Virus record (IMG/VR): IMGVR_UViG_3300027833_000068
Span: 1 to 52,952 of that record
Strand: one strand, 5' to 3'
Length of the DNA stretch: 52,952 nt
DNA from: a virus
The notes below the pieces were generated by a model. It searched no databases and was not told the origin of the DNA. It saw nothing but the letters and a program-made list of their open reading frames with translations. The position numbers were made by a program, and so were the translations under genes. Below are positions 14,201 through 21,267 of the stretch, in pieces (the stretch's first letter is position 1; the number at the start of each line of letters is the position of its first letter).

Positions 14201-17200
14201 TGGTATGTTGTATCTAAAAATATTTCAGGTTTATATGCTGGATACAATCCTAACTTAGTCGGTGTAGTAGGAACAAAGCAAGCATCAGTTGTATCGTATT
14301 CGTATATTTCTACTTCATCGCCAACAGCTAATGTTGCTGAAATATTTACAAAGCCTTCTATAGTAAAAACATAATCTGTTCCATGACATAGTAACTGATC
14401 GTTAAGGTATACTAATACACCATTTGGCGACAAAGTGTCAAGTGTAAAAACTTTTGACAATGCAAAAAATGTACCAGTACTTGCTGTTACTGAATGTAGT
14501 GTTCTTTTAGATGCACCATGCGGCAACATATCTGAGAAGTAAAACGACATGCCTTCAGTTTTTTGGCTGTTTATTTCTTCTAATACTTTATCAACATGTT
14601 CTTTGGTAGGACCATCATATCCTAGATTTTCTGCAACTTGTAAAAATACTCTTTTATATTTTGCGTACTCTATTCTAGCATATTTTAATGCTTTTACAAT
14701 GTTTGCATTTTTATCTGTTAAGTGGTAACTAGCTAATGCTATTGGACCACTATGTTTTACAAATCGTGTTCCGTACTTGCTCGTGTTACCAATATCTCTT
14801 AGATTGCTTACTCCGGGAAATGTATTTCCGTCATACTCAAATGTATTTTCAATAATTGTGCTAACATGATCGTTAACTTCAGCTATTGTAAAATCGCCTA
14901 TGTTTTCGTTCATAGGATTGCGTTCTAAGTTATATGCTAATTCATAATAACCGTTTTCGTTTTTAGTTGTAGCACTGTAGCATCTTAATACTACTACATC
15001 GTCTTCTGTAAGATCATTATTAAATCTTACATATGCAATGCTATTAATTCTGTTAATTTCGTAGTGTGTTGTTTCTTGTTTGAAAGAATTATTTACATAA
15101 ACTTTTACAACTAAATCATTTAGGTCGCCGCTTGCATCAAAAACGTCAACAGCAAAATCATTTGTTGTAGTATCTACAACGTACTGTCTTATTATTGCTT
15201 GACTACTTAATGCATGTGCTTTAGTCCAGCCATTTTCACTAACGTAAGTATTAAGGCCAGTATATTTTCTTAAATATCCTGTTTCAACTTTAACATTTAT
15301 ATTTTCGTTATTTTCTTCGTATACAAATGAATCAGTAACTAGTGGAAAATTAAATTGTATATCGCCAAAGTTTTCAATTGCCCTGTACGATAATGGAAAT
15401 CCTAGCTCTGAATCATTAGTGCCAGTGCCTTGTTTGTAACCAAATAATTGTGTTCCACTAAACGTAGAAGCATTGTAAGTAGTAAAACTATCATCGTTAT
15501 TATCAAATACATCAAATAACGGTTGCTGATTTACTTTAATTTTGTCTTGTGCAGCTTTCCACATAGATCCGTTAAAGTAAAATAAATTACCTTTATAAGT
15601 TGTTCCGCCTTTAACTAATAGTGTTTCATTTACTAACGGAGTCGAATCAGTATCTTCAATTAAACTAATTTGTCTAATATTATCAATTAGAATAAAGTTA
15701 ACTGTGTAAATTTTACCTACTACATTTCTATCTGTATCTGCATTGAAAACTATACGCATACCTTCAGCAACATTTGTGCCGTCAATATTATATCCTGTAG
15801 CATTTTCTACTGTACTAAATGCATCTTTAGTTTTAAAATCAATTAGATCAACATCATTTTTAGCCTTAGTACCAAAGTTAAATAATTTTAAGCCTGCATT
15901 AAATTCAATAATAGGTCTTGATGCTCTAGCACTTTGATCTACTGTAGGCACTTGTCCATTATATTCTGCAGATTTTTCAATTACATCTTTATGGAACCAT
16001 TTGTTGTAACGTGACCAAGCGTTTCTATCAACACTTGCTCTATTAACTATAATGTAATCTTTAGTTCCTGCAAAGGCACTTGCATTACCAAATGGCAATC
16101 TATCAAACCCTTCACTATCAAACGGAACTAATTTATCTCCAACATAACTAGCAGGAATAACTAAGTCACTTTCCTTAACTAGTTTAATGTCGCTACCGAC
16201 ACCTTCAATAAACCATTCGTCATTTTTATAAATTTCAGGTGTAACATTTCCAGCAAACTTAACTTTTAGTCCGTTACTAAATTTAACTTTATTAGAACTT
16301 GTATAAGTTTTCTTTCCAATAATATCGGTGACATCAATTTCAGTGTTTTCAATTATGTCAAATACTTTAATATAGCCACTAGTGTTAACGTCACTTTGGC
16401 TTGAATAATATAATTGCTCTGGTGCATTAAATGGAACTGTGAATGTAATAAAGCCTTCTTCAACATTTACAGGATTAATTTCATTGCCGTTTAAGTCTGT
16501 TGCTGTTATGCCTTGTACATATAAACTAGATATATTTTCTGCACTTCCAGTTGATACAATATTATAACTGCCATCTGCTTGTTTAACTACATCAAATGGT
16601 GCATCAGTAAATCGTCTATCTGTAGAGAACGAAAATGGATGTCCTAGTGTGTTAATTTCAAATGTATAAGTTTGACCTCTATATAAAGTCAATGCCGGAT
16701 TAGGTGTAAACCCTGGTGGTGAAAATTTGTAAACAACATTGTCGTCTTGGTCTTCTGTTGTTACAGTATATGTACTAACTTCTTCTAAACTTTTTCCAAA
16801 AACTGTTACAGTTTGAGGACCGTTTGGCAACCAATAATACTCACGGAAATTTGTAAACTTATCCCAATCAATGTTTGGATTCCAAGCATAATATTCTTGG
16901 CTATTTAATTTACTCTGATTTGCAACACTTCCAGCAAAATTGTTAACTTGATTAACATAGTCAGGATAATCAGCAAAGAAGTTTACATTACCTAAATCAT
17001 CAACAGAAACTGTTGCTGGTTCTAACTGCCTGTTTTCTCTTTGTTCAGTAACATCAGCAATGTATGTGTCGTCGGCCCTAAATGCTTTTGCATTTTTTCG
17101 TCCCATATAGCCACTAACTTTTTCTGCTGTGCCAGGTTGTACTAACTGATCTATTGTACTAGAAAGTATTTTCTTATTTGCTTGTGTTCTAAAATATTTA

Positions 17201-17280
17201 GGAAGTAAGTCAACACTCTTTCTATTAGAGTTGTCGCCTGCTGGCAACGGTGAATCTGTCTGATCGTTATCGTAAGACAT
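2245..17280 (-). CDS. Giant baseplate/tail structural protein in the gp7 position (5011 aa)
   Basis: One uninterrupted 15-kb frame, over a quarter of the window. It directly follows gp6 with a TAATG overlap, where T4 carries gp7 (1032 aa), so a baseplate-wedge role is likely by position; I see no sequence proof of gp7 homology. Visible parts: an N-terminal segment (about 1-170) rich in Asp/Asn/Tyr; several W/Y-rich modules of the form Y-x(4)-G/D-x-V-x-Y/F-x(4-5)-Y near residues 1470, 1730, 2235 and 2905 that resemble carbohydrate-binding modules; FG-GAP-like beta-propeller blades (FGDHSANNNKGLVYTY, WGSSIDLSEDGDTLVIADP, FGEQVLINDNHVYVGVPGD) near 2150-2210 and 2960-3170; paired Gly-rich motifs (NGGSNYTYPPTVTIAGGGGT, NTGTGYTSAPTVTITG) near 3600-3655 and 3965-4020; and beta-sandwich fibre-like repeats to the C-terminus. 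No signal peptide or membrane segment is seen. It probably combines wedge and receptor-binding roles. Confidence 0.8.
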   Translation of the reverse strand: MSYDNDQTDSPLPAGDNSNRKSVDLLPKYFRTQANKKILSSTIDQLVQPGTAEKVSGYMGRKNAKAFRADDTYIADVTEQRENRQLEPATVSVDDLGNVNFFADYPDYVNQVNNFAGSVANQSKLNSQEYYAWNPNIDWDKFTNFREYYWLPNGPQTVTVFGKSLEEVSTYTVTTEDQDDNVVYKFSPPGFTPNPALTLYRGQTYTFEINTLGHPFSFSTDRRFTDAPFDVVKQADGSYNIVSTGSAENISSLYVQGITATDLNGNEINPVNVEEGFITFTVPFNAPEQLYYSSQSDVNTSGYIKVFDIIENTEIDVTDIIGKKTYTSSNKVKFSNGLKVKFAGNVTPEIYKNDEWFIEGVGSDIKLVKESDLVIPASYVGDKLVPFDSEGFDRLPFGNASAFAGTKDYIIVNRASVDRNAWSRYNKWFHKDVIEKSAEYNGQVPTVDQSARASRPIIEFNAGLKLFNFGTKAKNDVDLIDFKTKDAFSTVENATGYNIDGTNVAEGMRIVFNADTDRNVVGKIYTVNFILIDNIRQISLIEDTDSTPLVNETLLVKGGTTYKGNLFYFNGSMWKAAQDKIKVNQQPLFDVFDNNDDSFTTYNASTFSGTQLFGYKQGTGTNDSELGFPLSYRAIENFGDIQFNFPLVTDSFVYEENNENINVKVETGYLRKYTGLNTYVSENGWTKAHALSSQAIIRQYVVDTTTNDFAVDVFDASGDLNDLVVKVYVNNSFKQETTHYEINRINSIAYVRFNNDLTEDDVVVLRCYSATTKNENGYYELAYNLERNPMNENIGDFTIAEVNDHVSTIIENTFEYDGNTFPGVSNLRDIGNTSKYGTRFVKHSGPIALASYHLTDKNANIVKALKYARIEYAKYKRVFLQVAENLGYDGPTKEHVDKVLEEINSQKTEGMSFYFSDMLPHGASKRTLHSVTASTGTFFALSKVFTLDTLSPNGVLVYLNDQLLCHGTDYVFTIEGFVNISATLAVGDEVEIYEYDTTDACFVPTTPTKLGLYPAYKPEIFLDTTYQTPKTVIQGHDGSITFAYGDFRDNLILDFERRIYNNLKQKYNTDIFDITDFQGGNFRDTGFNNIDINNAMVSDFVQWSVIAGDPDYTSNSFWKDTDTFRYNYKNMSSPQGNTLPGFWRGVYINAYDTDRPHSHPWEMLGFSIKPTWWETEYGAAPYTRNNFVLWEDLQNGIVREPGVPAKVVKKYKRPNLVNHIPVDENGNLLSPLDSNYAQNFIAVKTRDPYAFGDHTPAESAWRKSSEYPFALITSWLLNQPAKVMGTAFDLSRIERNKVGNLVYKPTNAIIRLKDLLFPNTYTDNQRVITSGLVNFIYNYIVSDINTNYNEYQTELTSLSNRLALKVGGFTDKSKFKLILDSRTPLNQGNVFVPTENYKLFLNTSSPVDIATYSGVVIQKNTNGYVVKGYDQALSTFKYYEPIASQRDPVINIGGISETFVNWDSGKQYVKGQNVRFDSFYYRVSDSHVSGQSFDTTKMSKLAELPLVGGRSNVLRRQFTNRVKTISYGTLLRTTQDVVDFLLGYEAYLKQQGFVFEYYNKDISVVEDWTYSVKEFMFWTTQNWAAGTVITLSPGAQQFNFTRPYVVVDNIFDNFYDYSLLKADGQKLDKSFSSIARDSENQFGLTVKNSADGIYSVKLPLVQREHVILLDNKTVFGDVIYDQEAGYRQERIKVTGYRSDNWSGGLNIPGFVYDEAEVRDWTPYKDYGIGKLVKHKEFYYVAIIDVTGTEFFIDNQWQRLDERPEAKLIPNFEYKINQFADFYDLDTDNFDLEQQKHAQHLIGYQKRKYLENIINDEVSQYKFYQGMLQDKGTSNSLINLFDALASADKESLEFYEEWALRVGQYGATENFDNVEFLLDESKIKTNPQPIELVSSIPANDTDTIYKLTPEEVYLKPQNYDHKPFPTITDYTSFVKDAGFVFDQDISYRINDKSDILTADISVIGADDYVWVTGENSNWDVLQHVTTDLRVTAISSFAAGRDTIDGTEGPGGLFTFNKAHPFVRGDIIGVQSTSASNDAFYSVESVFANSIEVLSGQNQTIETLEETDGFVSVLRSVKYDTIKEANAILENKVLKNQKIWVGDTGNWIVPIKNSVYTEKTHYNNPSDYDNTSTYEFGSSMTSNSSNTKLAFGDHSANNNKGLVYTYQRGSNLRELLYEATLELDTSVYPVSDDHRFGTDIDISADGKYLIVGSSTASDVASNYKSNYATSIEYSENDIVKYDENYWKAVRTITPESGSIAFSTFDSYANLERASDSSLLTLVLQGNPYLPNTSTDHLLIAAPFDQYRGTKPQDKLVLNWNSFTNFNRNTGSSNSVELFPQGINAQNTASQYTEPNANFIEGEHLIIEKIDSVLLVEPFTDPPQDGDIIETASGSATIYKAFQRDFKLVLYIKDTNGIFGPSGTINNSNGTLIGNYTQPNYNGTTNAIGGWWYINMPATQTYLTSDEFTNPSDYGIPAYGLVYQDILVYDEVNDSYARTTPNFYNNILDDVNSTIFPTRDEPGFASVLSHRGAAYTNVDNDGVQNILDNRWLLRIPPSLAGQINQPNDKFRAYIDDQAVPADFDLLGIDASYINDNEHTVIDMWEGYIDFTFTKTQGADVVMLSDQDIDTGDFFEPAYIGKVFTDINGVIVNINGADGDFIRDEITGARARVAYYIRRATDQGRVYLKDVTGTFVQGNRMLLETKEGVAELDNLRIMGPINKISVTGNNTGKIAVMQKGTTFPAHPESYGGLDQFRDLNSFAYVNKEFWIYKENLTEAGTDAPASIPSTSNSDWQLVYNLPVTTAGSQVSKPANQGVYSIFNRIGSTWVNRGTFEIPNSSTNSNVGQQVAVSQENDLYRFYIGSKENLTVIKHGTDKYGKQYNYAFDINPHYRGEYNVDATYKTDEIVLYSNQLYSALTFVKGVTPTSTLKWRILNSQVNYLPTLPNAVNIFNDPAFDDLGESVTDFTKQITVSDNGQVLAISIVTDVSVDADNKVLVYRILDDRYVIDQTIVAPVSNTGWGSSIDLSEDGDTLVIADPESDIDGYNTGKVYVYAKSNSTFEMHQVLSGTGTQSEKFGNKVSISKDIIAVTSGNGDVATDTLFDGAITTFDDTFTSFPDKKIDSGSVRLYQKVKDAFILAEELDYDGDLTVLSASRFGEQVLINDNHVYVGVPGDPNDYYTEDTNPGSFVDYQVNRGTKPWTTLRSPNEIVDIKKIKSAFLYNTKTNSLVEYLDYIDPIQGKIAGPAEQELTFKSNIDLARYNVTTLPDYFSETSNWEEKYVGKLWWDLSTTRFYNPYQQDIVNQANVWSKLIPNYSVDVYEWVESTIPPDKWDSLADTSEGYAKGISGTSKYGNNAYSQKLAYDTLSQTFSDKYYFWVKNKKTIPAGDPTRSISGFEAEGLIGNPRGQGYSFLALLSNDRFVLYNSERLLKDKDVALHVSYYTQDTQEQNSHLEYHIVTEGLETSVPKADIERKWIDSLIGYDTRGRPVPNPELSLREKYGTLNSPRQSWFVNRQEAFKQVIERANITLKENIIVDDFSFSTLNSADVQPFVTNRTYDYKIDTLDELDFIGINKIQTAILRASIHGGTVTDIRIINSGRGYSDPTYDITTSTVRHGPSFELFGNGSGLDFNLEINNLGQISKVNIINGGSGYDENLRIEVRPLTVLVENDSTVNNKWATYEYNKNSNVWNRILSQSYDTTEYWDYVDWYAPNYTQFTRIDHRVDESYQLASTNAKLGQIVKIDNIGNGGWLLLKRTAETNSTDYTIDYDTIGRENGTIEINSKLYNVIENTVGYDLLGYDNRFFDTEPVTEARQIMTALKNDIFVDNLAVKWQELFFASIRYVLSEQQNVDWVYKTSFVKAKHNVGDLTQKINYQNDNLESYNDYINEVKPYKTNVREYLSSYENVDNTKTQTSDFDVPPYYDFTQNGIKTKSVKITDNSLVGVDSFFDDYPYKNWSENYGFKVIAVNIYNGGSNYTYPPTVTIAGGGGTGATAKAYLGAGKVVNIVVTNTGTGYTSAPTVTITGSQADGSTTAIASAQIGETVVRSMHVEMKFDRVSGEYVIIELPETETFTGTAINDKFALKWPMNLRRNKVKITLNGQILLRSEYTFTNIEDNTYTYKRYKGQVQLTTTPPLGSIIVVEYEKQSTILNAQDRINHLYNPTTGMLGKELSQLMTGIDYGGVEVKSFGFEGTSGWMTDEYGADTWDSYDNEFQDEIFFADGTTVAIELDNPLEDGIQYNVYLKRSGQTKAIRIDDPNYGNNPANTLAKMQTLTGDGVTQTINLAENDIEVSDGDIVTIRKITSDGSFKPDPDSYDTLLTGGQLDYGNAAGVNADDIILDGDLFVTPLNAGGPEELVNGQVMDSVNITVFERTGEGQGQIYNQNYITDGTTTEYPLGLLPNSNDAVIVKLGNTIIDASLYTVDYKTLTLAFKVAPVTDQILTILTVGVNGQNIIDIGTIISVADENVYQTNILWDDNYQIFLRKDGNTPDGLELIARKDNVNGFIEFVFSPQPPVVGTRLDYEIYSNSDQINYSKIQKDNIIADGSSVTYNLSTSAIYETPAEFFTIVEVDGIVKKPGYSKIFKITDPTLREYELETFQVQESTLSAADTEVYLNGNLLNQQDSYAVNIGQSSIILENNILSENDILSVYFRNADYRVVGNQVTFNSAPIEDQEINVYTFSNHDIVDINRISYDVINRSTLTPGTDNYSAYHSLTGGRIELNSPASGVENVWIFQNGRMLAPSVDYKLESNMKVIQLVTVPAENDIIDIIHFTAPISTPTIAWQQFKDILNRTHYKRVDNNDGIKLSQPLNYDDLRVVVVEGADRLPTPDKRSNKPGVIWLDGERIEYFAKTGNDLRQLRRGTLGTGVKDTYPTNTPVYGGGIDKNIPYRDETIVWSPVDAVTEGQTDFTLDFTPNSVNEFEVFAAGTRLNKAAIVKFNPAIAIDSPEGDVNTPAEFTVSGNVLTLTNPMSANQKLVVIRKIGKLWTTPGTPLKDAQNDIGSFLRGAQSELPE

Positions 17281-20200
17281 TAGTAATAACTTCCTCCGCT
17301 ACTTGAATTGTTTGAACTGTTTGAACTAGTGAATGATGTTGCACTTGTAATCCCTGTGTTTGCTGTCTCGCTTGATGTAACAACTCTGCCAGACGCATTT
17401 AGTCTAGTAGCTGTAATTTGATCTATTATTTCTATATCTGCTACAGTTGCACTATTAATAAAAATTTCATCAACTTCGCTTCTTACTTCAAATAAACTAC
17501 CAAACGACTGTGTTGGCTGATCAGGTACAATTACTACACTTACTAAGTCTGGTGCAAGTCTGTTTGTAATATATGTTGCCAATTCTTGAAAGTAAAAAGT
17601 GTCTCCAAAATTCCAATTTTCTAATGCAAAGTATTGATTAATTGCTTCAATACATCTTGTTTTTACATCGTTGTCGTTAAGGACTTGATCTGGATTCTTT
17701 ACTACTTTAAATGTTGCTTGTAAATTTGTCTTAGCAAGTGAACCAAATAATTCCTTATATTTTACTGGATGATAAATTACTTCATCACTTATTGATTTTA
17801 TTTTATTAAGTTGTCGACCATATGATCTATACAACTCATCTGAGCTTGGCGGTAGTGGTTGCTGTAGAATTTGTCCATCTATGAAAAGTCTATAATTCCT
17901 GTCATATGTTTTAGTTAACATATAAGTATCAATTATGTTACTTGCACTTGGATCAATTCTGTTGTTTGTATCAGCAACATGTACATAATGGAATTTAAGT
18001 TTGTCTCTTCCAACAAATGCTTTATAATCACTATTTGTTACTAATTCTAATATTGTCGAATCTAGTTTTTTAAATACATTGTTATCTCTAAAGTAAAATA
18101 CTTGTCCGTCTGTATAAGAACTTAAAGGACCTGCATTTGTTTGTGATTCAAGTATTTGAATATTTGTTGATTCAACATATCTAAATTCTTCAACGCCTGC
18201 ATCTGTGAGATATTTTTCGTGTATAATAATTTTATTTAAAGGATTAACATCTTCATCTACAATATGTAAAAATAATTCTGGATCATCAATTACGCCATCT
18301 GCATCTTTGTCTGCAAATGTTACTTCTATTTTTTTAGTATCTACGTAACCTTCTTTATCTCTATAAGACTCTAAAATATCAAAGTCAAAACCGCTAGTAA
18401 ACGGTAATGCACTATCAGGCTGTGTGTTTATATTTAAAACACATAATTTATCTCTTATAACTTTACCTTTTTGTGTGTCGTATATTTTGTCTGAACTGTC
18501 GTAGTAGAATTTTATTTCTCTATCACTTTCAAAGACATATCTCAAACCTCTATATGTAATTTTATATGTTTCGCCATTAGTTTCAAAAAGTAATAACCAA
18601 CTTGCATCAAGATTTCCGTTACTTACATTTCCTGCAAAGCCTGTACTAAAGTTACTTCTTTTATCTAGGTCAGTTGCTTTTACTAATCTCCAAACTCTAT
18701 TAACATCGTCATACCGCAATCCAAAGTCATTGTAAGCAAAAGTTTGATCAATAATTTCTACCTTAACATCATCAAGTAGACTATTTGCTAACATAGGACG
18801 TATTTGTATTAGTCTACAGTTAGTAGGAATTTTATCAGCTAGTGCTATAGGCCCTTGTGTTTCTGCTAGGCCTACATCTAGTCCGTTGCCTGCAACAGCA
18901 ATAACCTTAGTCCATTTGTATAAAGCACTTCCAAGGTGATCAGCATCACCTGCCATTAATGATCCATCTTCCATAAAATGGAAGCCAGTCGGTGCTTGGA
19001 ACTTAATTGCTGTTCCTGCTTCAATATACTTTAAACTATTTGTAGTAAAAGTACCAACTTGATAACCTGCGGCAGCTAATGATTGAAATTTACCTGTGTA
19101 AGTATTTGTTTGTTCAGTAACAGCGTTCCAATAAACATTTAGGTCAACTGTATTAATTTTTGGAAACTTGTCTAGGTAAAAATGTTTTACTTTTTTGTTA
19201 TCAAGAATAGGCTCAACATTGTTTATTATAATACCTTCAATGTCAGTCTGTGTATTAAAGTTAAAACTTGTTTTTTCAGTAGTATACTCTTTGTATATTA
19301 CTCCATCGTTTCCGTATAAGTTAGTATTACTGTATTTTCCTGTTGCATCGTTTAAGTCGAAATATCTTGATATGCCGCTTGATGTTCTGTTAACACTTTT
19401 TACTTTTACTATTTCTTGGCTTATACCTAAAGGAGCAACATTATAGTCTTCTCCTGTAATCATTCTATTTTGTGTATAATATGTTGCAGGAGCATTTTGT
19501 TTAATACTTAAACTTGTTTCAGCTCTTGCACTATTTGCAACAGTTGTTTCTAAACTCATTGTTAATGTAAGTGTATGAACTCTGCCCTTTTTACTTAGGT
19601 ACGGTATATTAACAGAAATATTACTAATAGATGTTGGTGTAATAACCATATTTCTATTTTCACTTGTTCTAAAATAAGTTTTAAAATTACCCTTTGGAAG
19701 GTTTCCAAAAACTCCATCACTAAACGCTAAATTAATTCTATCGTCAACTCTTGTTAAGACACTATAAATATTTCTTACTTTTTTATTAATACTATTATAG
19801 ATTACATTGTTGCCTTCAACAGCATCAAGTTTTGACCATAACTCTGATTCATTGTTGTTGCCGTCTAGTTTAAATAACCAAACATCTGAGTCATTAATAT
19901 TTTCAGTATCAATCGAAACTGTTTGATTTGGTGTAGGTTGTGTTACAGAAAACTGTCCACTTTCTAATCTTCCCTGACGGAAGTGTGCAAAGAATCCAGT
20001 GTTACTACTTCCAGGTCCTTGTGCATCGTTTCTATACATAAACGCAAAATTATTTCCTGGTACTGGTGCTTCCTCTATTAAACTGCCATCTTCAATATCA
20101 GTAGATACAATTTCAAATGGTGTTGTTTTACCTTCAATAGGTTTTTCAAATGCAAATACAGGAACATCAGTATTAACACCGTTTACTCTATACTGGTCAG

Positions 20201-20750
20201 TTGAAATGCCAGATACTATTTCGCTTTTGTTTGGTTTACCAAATACACCGTTTACCGGCAATGAGGAATTTATAACTTTAATAAACTGTTCATACCAATT
20301 TGAGTTAGTACTATCGTTCCATTGTATTGTTTGACTTGCTAAGTTAGTACCGTTAGAATCTATTAAATCTTCTGTTGTGCTAATTGCTGTGAATTTTAAA
20401 AGTCCATTAGCTGATTGATTTCTACGAGGATTGTAATTTAAAAGTCTTGCTAGTCTTAAAACAGACTCTCTACGTTCTGCAAGTTCGAGGAAATTTTCTC
20501 TTGCATTTAAGTCAATTCTAAAGGATAAATTTTGCCCAAGGAATGCAACTAAATCAATTAGTGCAAGGTATTCACTTGATTCAATGTAATCGTTAAAATC
20601 CTCAGGATAGTTAGTCCTAAGATATTCTATCATTGTTCGTCTTAAATTGTCAAAGTCATAACTTTGAAAATCGGCATTGCGAAAGGATTGGTATATTGTT
20701 TTCCAATCCTCTGCAACTAGTAATCTGTTTTGTCTATCCGTAGCTGACAT
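17280..20750 (-). CDS. gp6: Baseplate wedge protein gp6
   Basis: The 1156-residue product matches T4 gp6 in character: an N-terminal helical region (about 25-120) with the motifs YDFDNLRRTMIEYLRTNYP, SEYLALIDLVAFLGQNLSFR and ESVLRLARLLNYNPR, followed by beta-rich wedge domains and a C-terminal region containing ALENWNFGDTFYFQELATYI. T4 gp6 forms the inner ring that joins baseplate wedges. This copy is longer (T4 gp6 is 660 aa), which is usual for marine relatives. The last about 40 residues are Ser/Asn/Thr-rich low complexity. An AGAGGA ribosome site lies 7 nt before ATG 20750, and a late promoter box lies about 20 nt upstream. Its stop overlaps the start of the giant gene (TAATG). Order gp5-gp25-gp6 agrees. 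Confidence 0.9.
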   Translation of the reverse strand: MSATDRQNRLLVAEDWKTIYQSFRNADFQSYDFDNLRRTMIEYLRTNYPEDFNDYIESSEYLALIDLVAFLGQNLSFRIDLNARENFLELAERRESVLRLARLLNYNPRRNQSANGLLKFTAISTTEDLIDSNGTNLASQTIQWNDSTNSNWYEQFIKVINSSLPVNGVFGKPNKSEIVSGISTDQYRVNGVNTDVPVFAFEKPIEGKTTPFEIVSTDIEDGSLIEEAPVPGNNFAFMYRNDAQGPGSSNTGFFAHFRQGRLESGQFSVTQPTPNQTVSIDTENINDSDVWLFKLDGNNNESELWSKLDAVEGNNVIYNSINKKVRNIYSVLTRVDDRINLAFSDGVFGNLPKGNFKTYFRTSENRNMVITPTSISNISVNIPYLSKKGRVHTLTLTMSLETTVANSARAETSLSIKQNAPATYYTQNRMITGEDYNVAPLGISQEIVKVKSVNRTSSGISRYFDLNDATGKYSNTNLYGNDGVIYKEYTTEKTSFNFNTQTDIEGIIINNVEPILDNKKVKHFYLDKFPKINTVDLNVYWNAVTEQTNTYTGKFQSLAAAGYQVGTFTTNSLKYIEAGTAIKFQAPTGFHFMEDGSLMAGDADHLGSALYKWTKVIAVAGNGLDVGLAETQGPIALADKIPTNCRLIQIRPMLANSLLDDVKVEIIDQTFAYNDFGLRYDDVNRVWRLVKATDLDKRSNFSTGFAGNVSNGNLDASWLLLFETNGETYKITYRGLRYVFESDREIKFYYDSSDKIYDTQKGKVIRDKLCVLNINTQPDSALPFTSGFDFDILESYRDKEGYVDTKKIEVTFADKDADGVIDDPELFLHIVDEDVNPLNKIIIHEKYLTDAGVEEFRYVESTNIQILESQTNAGPLSSYTDGQVFYFRDNNVFKKLDSTILELVTNSDYKAFVGRDKLKFHYVHVADTNNRIDPSASNIIDTYMLTKTYDRNYRLFIDGQILQQPLPPSSDELYRSYGRQLNKIKSISDEVIYHPVKYKELFGSLAKTNLQATFKVVKNPDQVLNDNDVKTRCIEAINQYFALENWNFGDTFYFQELATYITNRLAPDLVSVVIVPDQPTQSFGSLFEVRSEVDEIFINSATVADIEIIDQITATRLNASGRVVTSSETANTGITSATSFTSSNSSNNSSSGGSYY

Positions 20751-20769
20751 CTAATTTCCTCTTATAACG

Positions 20770-20777
20770 TATTTATT
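20770..20777 (-). promoter_or_regulatory. T4-type late promoter box AATAAATA before gp6
   Basis: The minus strand reads ATGAATAAATACGTTATAAG in the 55-nt gap between gp25 and gp6. The box matches seven of eight positions of TATAAATA, and the expected start about 6 nt downstream leaves a short leader ending in the AGAGGA ribosome site of gp6. Confidence 0.6.
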
Positions 20778-20805
20778 CATAATAGTTATGTACGTATTTT
20801 ATTTT

Positions 20806-21252
20806 TTAAGCAAGTAAGCCAATGTCTCTATCAAATTGTAGTGTCATAGCTTCAGCAATGCTGTATTTTAAATATATTAGAGTACATTCAATTTGTATGC
20901 CGCTTTCGTATGTGTCAACAATGATATTATTAACAGAAACACGCGGATCATAGTTAACAATATCTTCTACATTTTCTATAATTGCAGCTTTTAGTCCTTC
21001 GGTTAGTGGGTCAAACAATGTGTCCCAAATAATAGTTCCAAATTCAGGATTCTCTAACTTTTCTCCTTGACGTATATGAAAGTGATTTATTATATCTTGT
21101 TTAATAACAGCAAGATCATATAGTCTATACCCTTCGTTTGCAGGGTTAACTGTGCTAATAGACCTATAAGCAGAACTTGAAGCTGGCTGTTTAGGTTTTT
21201 TAGAGCTCGATACCTTTACTCTTTTGTATATGTTTTTTTCTAATGTACTCAT
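20806..21252 (-). CDS. gp25: Baseplate wedge subunit gp25
   Basis: This 148-residue protein fits the GPW/gp25 family. After a basic, Ser/Lys-rich N-terminal tail (about 1-35) it shows the family order: YDLAVIKQDIINHFHIRQGE, then LENPEFGTIIWDTLFDPL, the helix GLKAAIIENVEDIV, and the hallmark D/EPRV motif (NYDPRVSVNNI, about residues 98-108) followed by two beta-strands ending in YLKYS. In T4, gp25 sits at the sheath-baseplate junction and nucleates sheath assembly with gp53 and gp6. The start follows an AGAGGG element that overlaps the gp5 stop region, with longer than usual spacing (about 11 nt). A TAAATA also lies in that gap but is too close to the ribosome site to call as a promoter. Confidence 0.95.
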   Translation of the reverse strand: MSTLEKNIYKRVKVSSSKKPKQPASSSAYRSISTVNPANEGYRLYDLAVIKQDIINHFHIRQGEKLENPEFGTIIWDTLFDPLTEGLKAAIIENVEDIVNYDPRVSVNNIIVDTYESGIQIECTLIYLKYSIAEAMTLQFDRDIGLLA

Positions 21253-21267
21253 AGTAATATTTACCCT

